Under the pieces are notes generated by a model. That model was not told the DNA's origin. It worked only from the letters and a program-made list of their open reading frames with translations, and ran no database searches. Made by a program: the position numbers and the translations under genes. DNA of 37,977 nucleotides from Bacteroidota bacterium (GTDB lineage: Bacteria > Bacteroidota > Bacteroidia > Chitinophagales > JADIYW01), in NCBI GenBank assembly GCA_020436225.1, contig JAGQYE010000103.1, forward strand, positions 1 to 37,977. The letters are read 5' to 3'. Of the stretch, positions 35,685-37,977 are shown piece after piece. How positions within the stretch are numbered: position 1 is the first letter of the stretch; each line of letters begins with the position of its first letter.

Positions 35685-36128
35685 CTAAGCTTCAAATGGT
35701 GCATCACCCGTAACAGTGATTCCCAAACTTCTTGCAGTTCCTGCCACCATTTTCATTGCTGATGTAACTGTAAAGCAATTCAAATCCGGCATTTTGATTT
35801 CTGCAATTTCCTTCACTTGATCCCAAGTAACAGAACCTACTTTATTTCTATTAGGAATGTTAGATCCTTTTTTAGCTTTAGAATACTCCAACAATAATGC
35901 GGAAGCTGGTGGAGTTTTGATTACAAACGTGAAAGATTTATCTTTATATACCGTAATTACACACGGTAAAATTTTCCCTGGTTTATCTTGTGTTGCGGCA
36001 TTAAATTGTTTGCAAAACTCCATGATATTCACGCCTTTTGCACCTAATGCAGGTCCAATTGGAGGCGCTGGATTTGCTTGTCCGCCTTTAACTTGTAATT
36101 TGATAAACGTTTCTATTTCTTTTGCCAT
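35685..36128 (-). CDS. rplK: Ribosomal protein L11
   Basis: A 147-aa protein of the GTPase-associated centre. N-terminal domain: [20 protein letters not shown] followed by [19 protein letters not shown]-terminal rRNA-binding domain: [20 protein letters not shown] and [15 protein letters not shown]. It is separated from nusG by two bases, so tight coupling is likely. Confidence 0.98.
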   Translation of the reverse strand: MAKEIETFIKLQVKGGQANPAPPIGPALGAKGVNIMEFCKQFNAATQDKPGKILPCVITVYKDKSFTFVIKTPPASALLLEYSKAKKGSNIPNRNKVGSVTWDQVKEIAEIKMPDLNCFTVTSAMKMVAGTARSLGITVTGDAPFEA

Positions 36129-36130
36129 TT

Positions 36131-36676
36131 CTATTGTTTTTCAACTTGCATAAAATTCAATTCAACTGGAGTTTTGCGTCCAAAAATTTTCACAACAACT
36201 CTCAGTTTCTTTTTGTCTTCCATAATTTCTTCAATCGTACCCGTGAAGTCATTGAATGGACCATCTGTAATTTTCACATCTTCTCCTACTAAGAATGGTT
36301 CGTTCACTGTTCCACCAACTTCTTCCATTTCATCTACTTTGCCTAAAATTCTATTGACTTCACTTTTCTTTAGTGGAATAGGATTATTTCTTTCAATGAA
36401 AGAAATTACATTCGTCATATTTTGAATATGGGCAACAACATCTCCATTTAATCTTTTTGGATCAGCTTCCATCATCAAGTAGCCTGGAAAGAAATTCTTT
36501 TCGTGAATTACTTTTTTCCCACCTTTTAGTTTATACACCTTTTCTGTTGGTACAATTACCTGAGTAATAATATCTGACCAATTAGAAAGTTTTACTTCTT
36601 TCTCGATTATCTCGCGAAGTTTTTTTTCCTTTCCACTGATTACTCTCAGTACGTACCATTTTTTATCTTCAGACAT
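36131..36676 (-). CDS. nusG: Transcription elongation/antitermination factor NusG
   Basis: A 181-aa protein with the NGN domain ([40 protein letters not shown]) and the C-terminal KOW domain ([33 protein letters not shown]). It binds RNA polymerase and links it to the ribosome or Rho. It is 16 bases after secE and two bases before rplK, the universal order. Confidence 0.98.
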   Translation of the reverse strand: MSEDKKWYVLRVISGKEKKLREIIEKEVKLSNWSDIITQVIVPTEKVYKLKGGKKVIHEKNFFPGYLMMEADPKRLNGDVVAHIQNMTNVISFIERNNPIPLKKSEVNRILGKVDEMEEVGGTVNEPFLVGEDVKITDGPFNDFTGTIEEIMEDKKKLRVVVKIFGRKTPVELNFMQVEKQ

Positions 36677-36692
36677 CGGCGTAATAACTAAA

Positions 36693-36890
36693 CTATTTTG
36701 TCAAATTATAAATAATATCACTGAATATCAACTTAGATACCATATCCATTAAACCTACAGACAAGGCAATAATTATTGATGCAATTGCAACAATAACTGT
36801 ATTTTCTTGCAATTCCTTCCAAGTTGGCCAAGTTACTTTAGTACGTAACTCGTCGTAAGAAGTTTGAAGATATGTTTTGATATTATTCAT
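36693..36890 (-). CDS. secE: Preprotein translocase subunit SecE
   Basis: A 65-aa subunit of the SecYEG channel, of the short one-helix kind. The amphipathic segment SYDELRTKVTWPTWKELQEN with the conserved VTWP is followed by one transmembrane helix (about 31-52, TVIVAIASIIIALSVGLMDM). It follows tRNA-Trp by 15 bases, as often in this superoperon. Confidence 0.95.
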   Translation of the reverse strand: MNNIKTYLQTSYDELRTKVTWPTWKELQENTVIVAIASIIIALSVGLMDMVSKLIFSDIIYNLTK

Positions 36891-36905
36891 TTATATTTTT
36901 TTTTG

Positions 36906-36976
36906 CACGGGCGAAGAGATTCGAACTCCTATCAACGGTTTTGGAGACCGCTATTCTACCCTTGAACTACACCCGT
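36906..36976 (-). tRNA. trnW: tRNA-Trp (anticodon CCA)
   Basis: A 71-base cloverleaf on the minus strand: acceptor ACGGGTG/CGCCCGT with one G-T pair, D arm GTTC/GAAT, anticodon arm GCGGT-CTCCAAA-ACCGT with CCA in the loop, T arm AGGAG-TTCGAAT-CTCTT, discriminator G. CCA is not encoded. It lies between tuf and secE, the usual place of this tRNA. Confidence 0.96.
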
Positions 36977-36979
36977 TTA

Positions 36980-37018
36980 ATTAGTCATTAGTCACTAATA
37001 CAAGGACTAATGACTAAT
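36980..37018. repeat. Heptamer inverted repeat between tuf and tRNA-Trp
   Basis: A perfect 14-bp inverted repeat, ATTAGTCATTAGTC (36980-36993) / GACTAATGACTAAT (37005-37018), with an 11-base loop. Each arm is two copies of a 7-mer (TTAGTCA or GACTAAT). On the minus strand it lies 16 bases after the tuf stop codon and 4 bases before the tRNA, so it could form a hairpin at which the tuf-tRNA transcript is cut or terminated. Confidence 0.88.
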
Positions 37019-37033
37019 GACGGATTTAATTTA

Positions 37034-37977
37034 TTATTTCAAAATTTCAGTTACTTGACCAGCACCTACTGTTCTACCACCTTCACGGATAGCAAATTTC
37101 AAACCTTTCTCTAATGCTACCGGATAAATCAATTTAACTGTTAAAGTTACATTGTCACCAGGCATTACCATTTCTACTCCAGCCGGTAATTCAATCTCAC
37201 CAGTAACGTCTGTTGTTCTTAAATAGAATTGTGGACGATATTTATTGAAGAATGGTGTATGACGACCACCTTCGTCTTTAGACAAGATATACACTTCGCA
37301 TTTGAATTCTGTGTGAGGTGTTACTGAACCCGGTTTGCAGATAACCATACCACGTTTGATATCTGTTTTTTCGATACCACGTAATAAGATACCTACGTTT
37401 TCACCAGCTTCACCAATGTCTAAGATTTTACGGAACATCTCCACACCTGTACAAGTAGATGTCATAGATTTTTCTTGCAAACCAACGATTTCAACCGGCT
37501 CACCAGTTTTGATTACACCTCTTTCAATACGACCTGTTGCAACTGTACCACGACCTGTGATAGAGAATACGTCTTCAACCGGCATTAAGAATGGTTGGTC
37601 GATTGGACGTGGAGGTAATGGAATCCACTCATCAACAGCTTTCATCAACTCATCAATCTGAGCTACACTTTCTGCATCGCCTTGTAATGCTTTCAAAGCA
37701 GAACCTTTGATGATTGGAGTATTGTCGCCATCATAGCCTCTTTTAGATAATTCTTCACGGATATCCATTTCAACAAGCTCTAATAACTCTGGGTCATCTA
37801 CTAAATCAGCTTTGTTCATGAAAACCACCATACGAGGAACGCCTACTTGCGCAGCTAATAAGATATGCTCTTTTGTTTGAGGCATTGGACCATCAGTAGA
37901 TGCAACCACTAAGATAGCACCATCCATTTGAGCAGCACCTGTAATCATATTTTTGATGTAGTCAGCGTGACCCGGAC
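37034..37977 (-). CDS. tuf: Elongation factor Tu (5' end beyond the window)
   Basis: The C-terminal 314 or so residues of EF-Tu, which carries aminoacyl-tRNA to the ribosome. The reading frame continues to the window edge ([10 protein letters not shown], the G3 DxxG region, is the first readable part), so the apparent internal ATG at 37948 is not the start. NKAD (G4) is present, as are the domain 2 and 3 blocks [38 protein letters not shown] and [16 protein letters not shown]. About 80 N-terminal residues with the P-loop are outside the window. It begins the tuf-trnW-secE-nusG order. Confidence 0.98.
   Translation of the reverse strand, partial: PGHADYIKNMITGAAQMDGAILVVASTDGPMPQTKEHILLAAQVGVPRMVVFMNKADLVDDPELLELVEMDIREELSKRGYDGDNTPIIKGSALKALQGDAESVAQIDELMKAVDEWIPLPPRPIDQPFLMPVEDVFSITGRGTVATGRIERGVIKTGEPVEIVGLQEKSMTSTCTGVEMFRKILDIGEAGENVGILLRGIEKTDIKRGMVICKPGSVTPHTEFKCEVYILSKDEGGRHTPFFNKYRPQFYLRTTDVTGEIELPAGVEMVMPGDNVTLTVKLIYPVALEKGLKFAIREGGRTVGAGQVTEILK

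Noticed and set aside
37034-37948. EF-Tu starting at the internal ATG at 37948
   Set aside because: The frame stays open to the window edge and encodes the conserved [10 protein letters not shown] segment, so the gene is cut by the window and the ATG is internal.

Overview
The window is a 37,977-bp piece of an AT-rich chromosome from the phylum Bacteroidota. The evidence is a PorP/SprF-type protein beside a very large PKD-repeat protein with a gliding-motility/type IX secretion (type B) C-terminal domain, promoter boxes of the Bacteroidota form (TTG-N20-TAnnTTTG), no clear Shine-Dalgarno sequences, menaquinone made by the futalosine route (MqnE), and a PhoH/DUF3467/DUF1003/YHYH gene complement typical of the phylum. 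Genus and species cannot be read from the sequence.

Layout. 1-442: modular palindromic repeats around a broken HTH-gene remnant. 443-2705 (minus): mqnE and hemH, for menaquinone and heme. 2938-8647 (minus): a PorP/SprF-like protein and a 1,542-aa PKD cell-surface protein, a T9SS pair with a good promoter upstream and a terminator downstream. 8820-10195 (plus): an NlpC/P60 hydrolase translationally coupled to a zinc-ligand-less sirtuin. 10199-13902: a small lipoprotein, cytidine deaminase (plus), a beta-barrel-like protein and a VWA membrane protein. 14024-16530 (minus): an MlaE/MlaF lipid-transport pair and sucD, with a nine-unit heptamer array just before the sucD start. 16619-17302 (plus): an SDR oxidoreductase. 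17303-17647: a second cluster of the palindromic repeats. 17648-19796 (minus): aroB, an ABM-fold protein and a SAM-hydrolase-family protein. 19892-22973 (plus): phoH (TTG start), then three overlapping genes for a YHYH lipoprotein, a MORN-like lipoprotein and a Sco-like copper/redox lipoprotein. 22992-23779 (minus): MarR and DUF3467.

23975-37977 (minus) is the transcription/translation superoperon, read from the right edge: tuf (cut by the window end), tRNA-Trp, secE, nusG, rplK, rplA, rplJ, rplL, rpoB, then rpoC. Two extra genes, a secreted protein of unknown function and a DUF1003 membrane protein, sit between rpoB and rpoC, each segment with its own hairpin terminator. A strong hairpin also separates rplL from rpoB.

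Most genes are housekeeping. The parts least explained by known features are the modular palindromic repeats with compensatory base changes, the split rpoB/rpoC, the heptamer arrays, and the YHYH-MORN-Sco overlapping lipoprotein operon. No CRISPR array, complete insertion sequence, prophage or recognisable defence system was seen.
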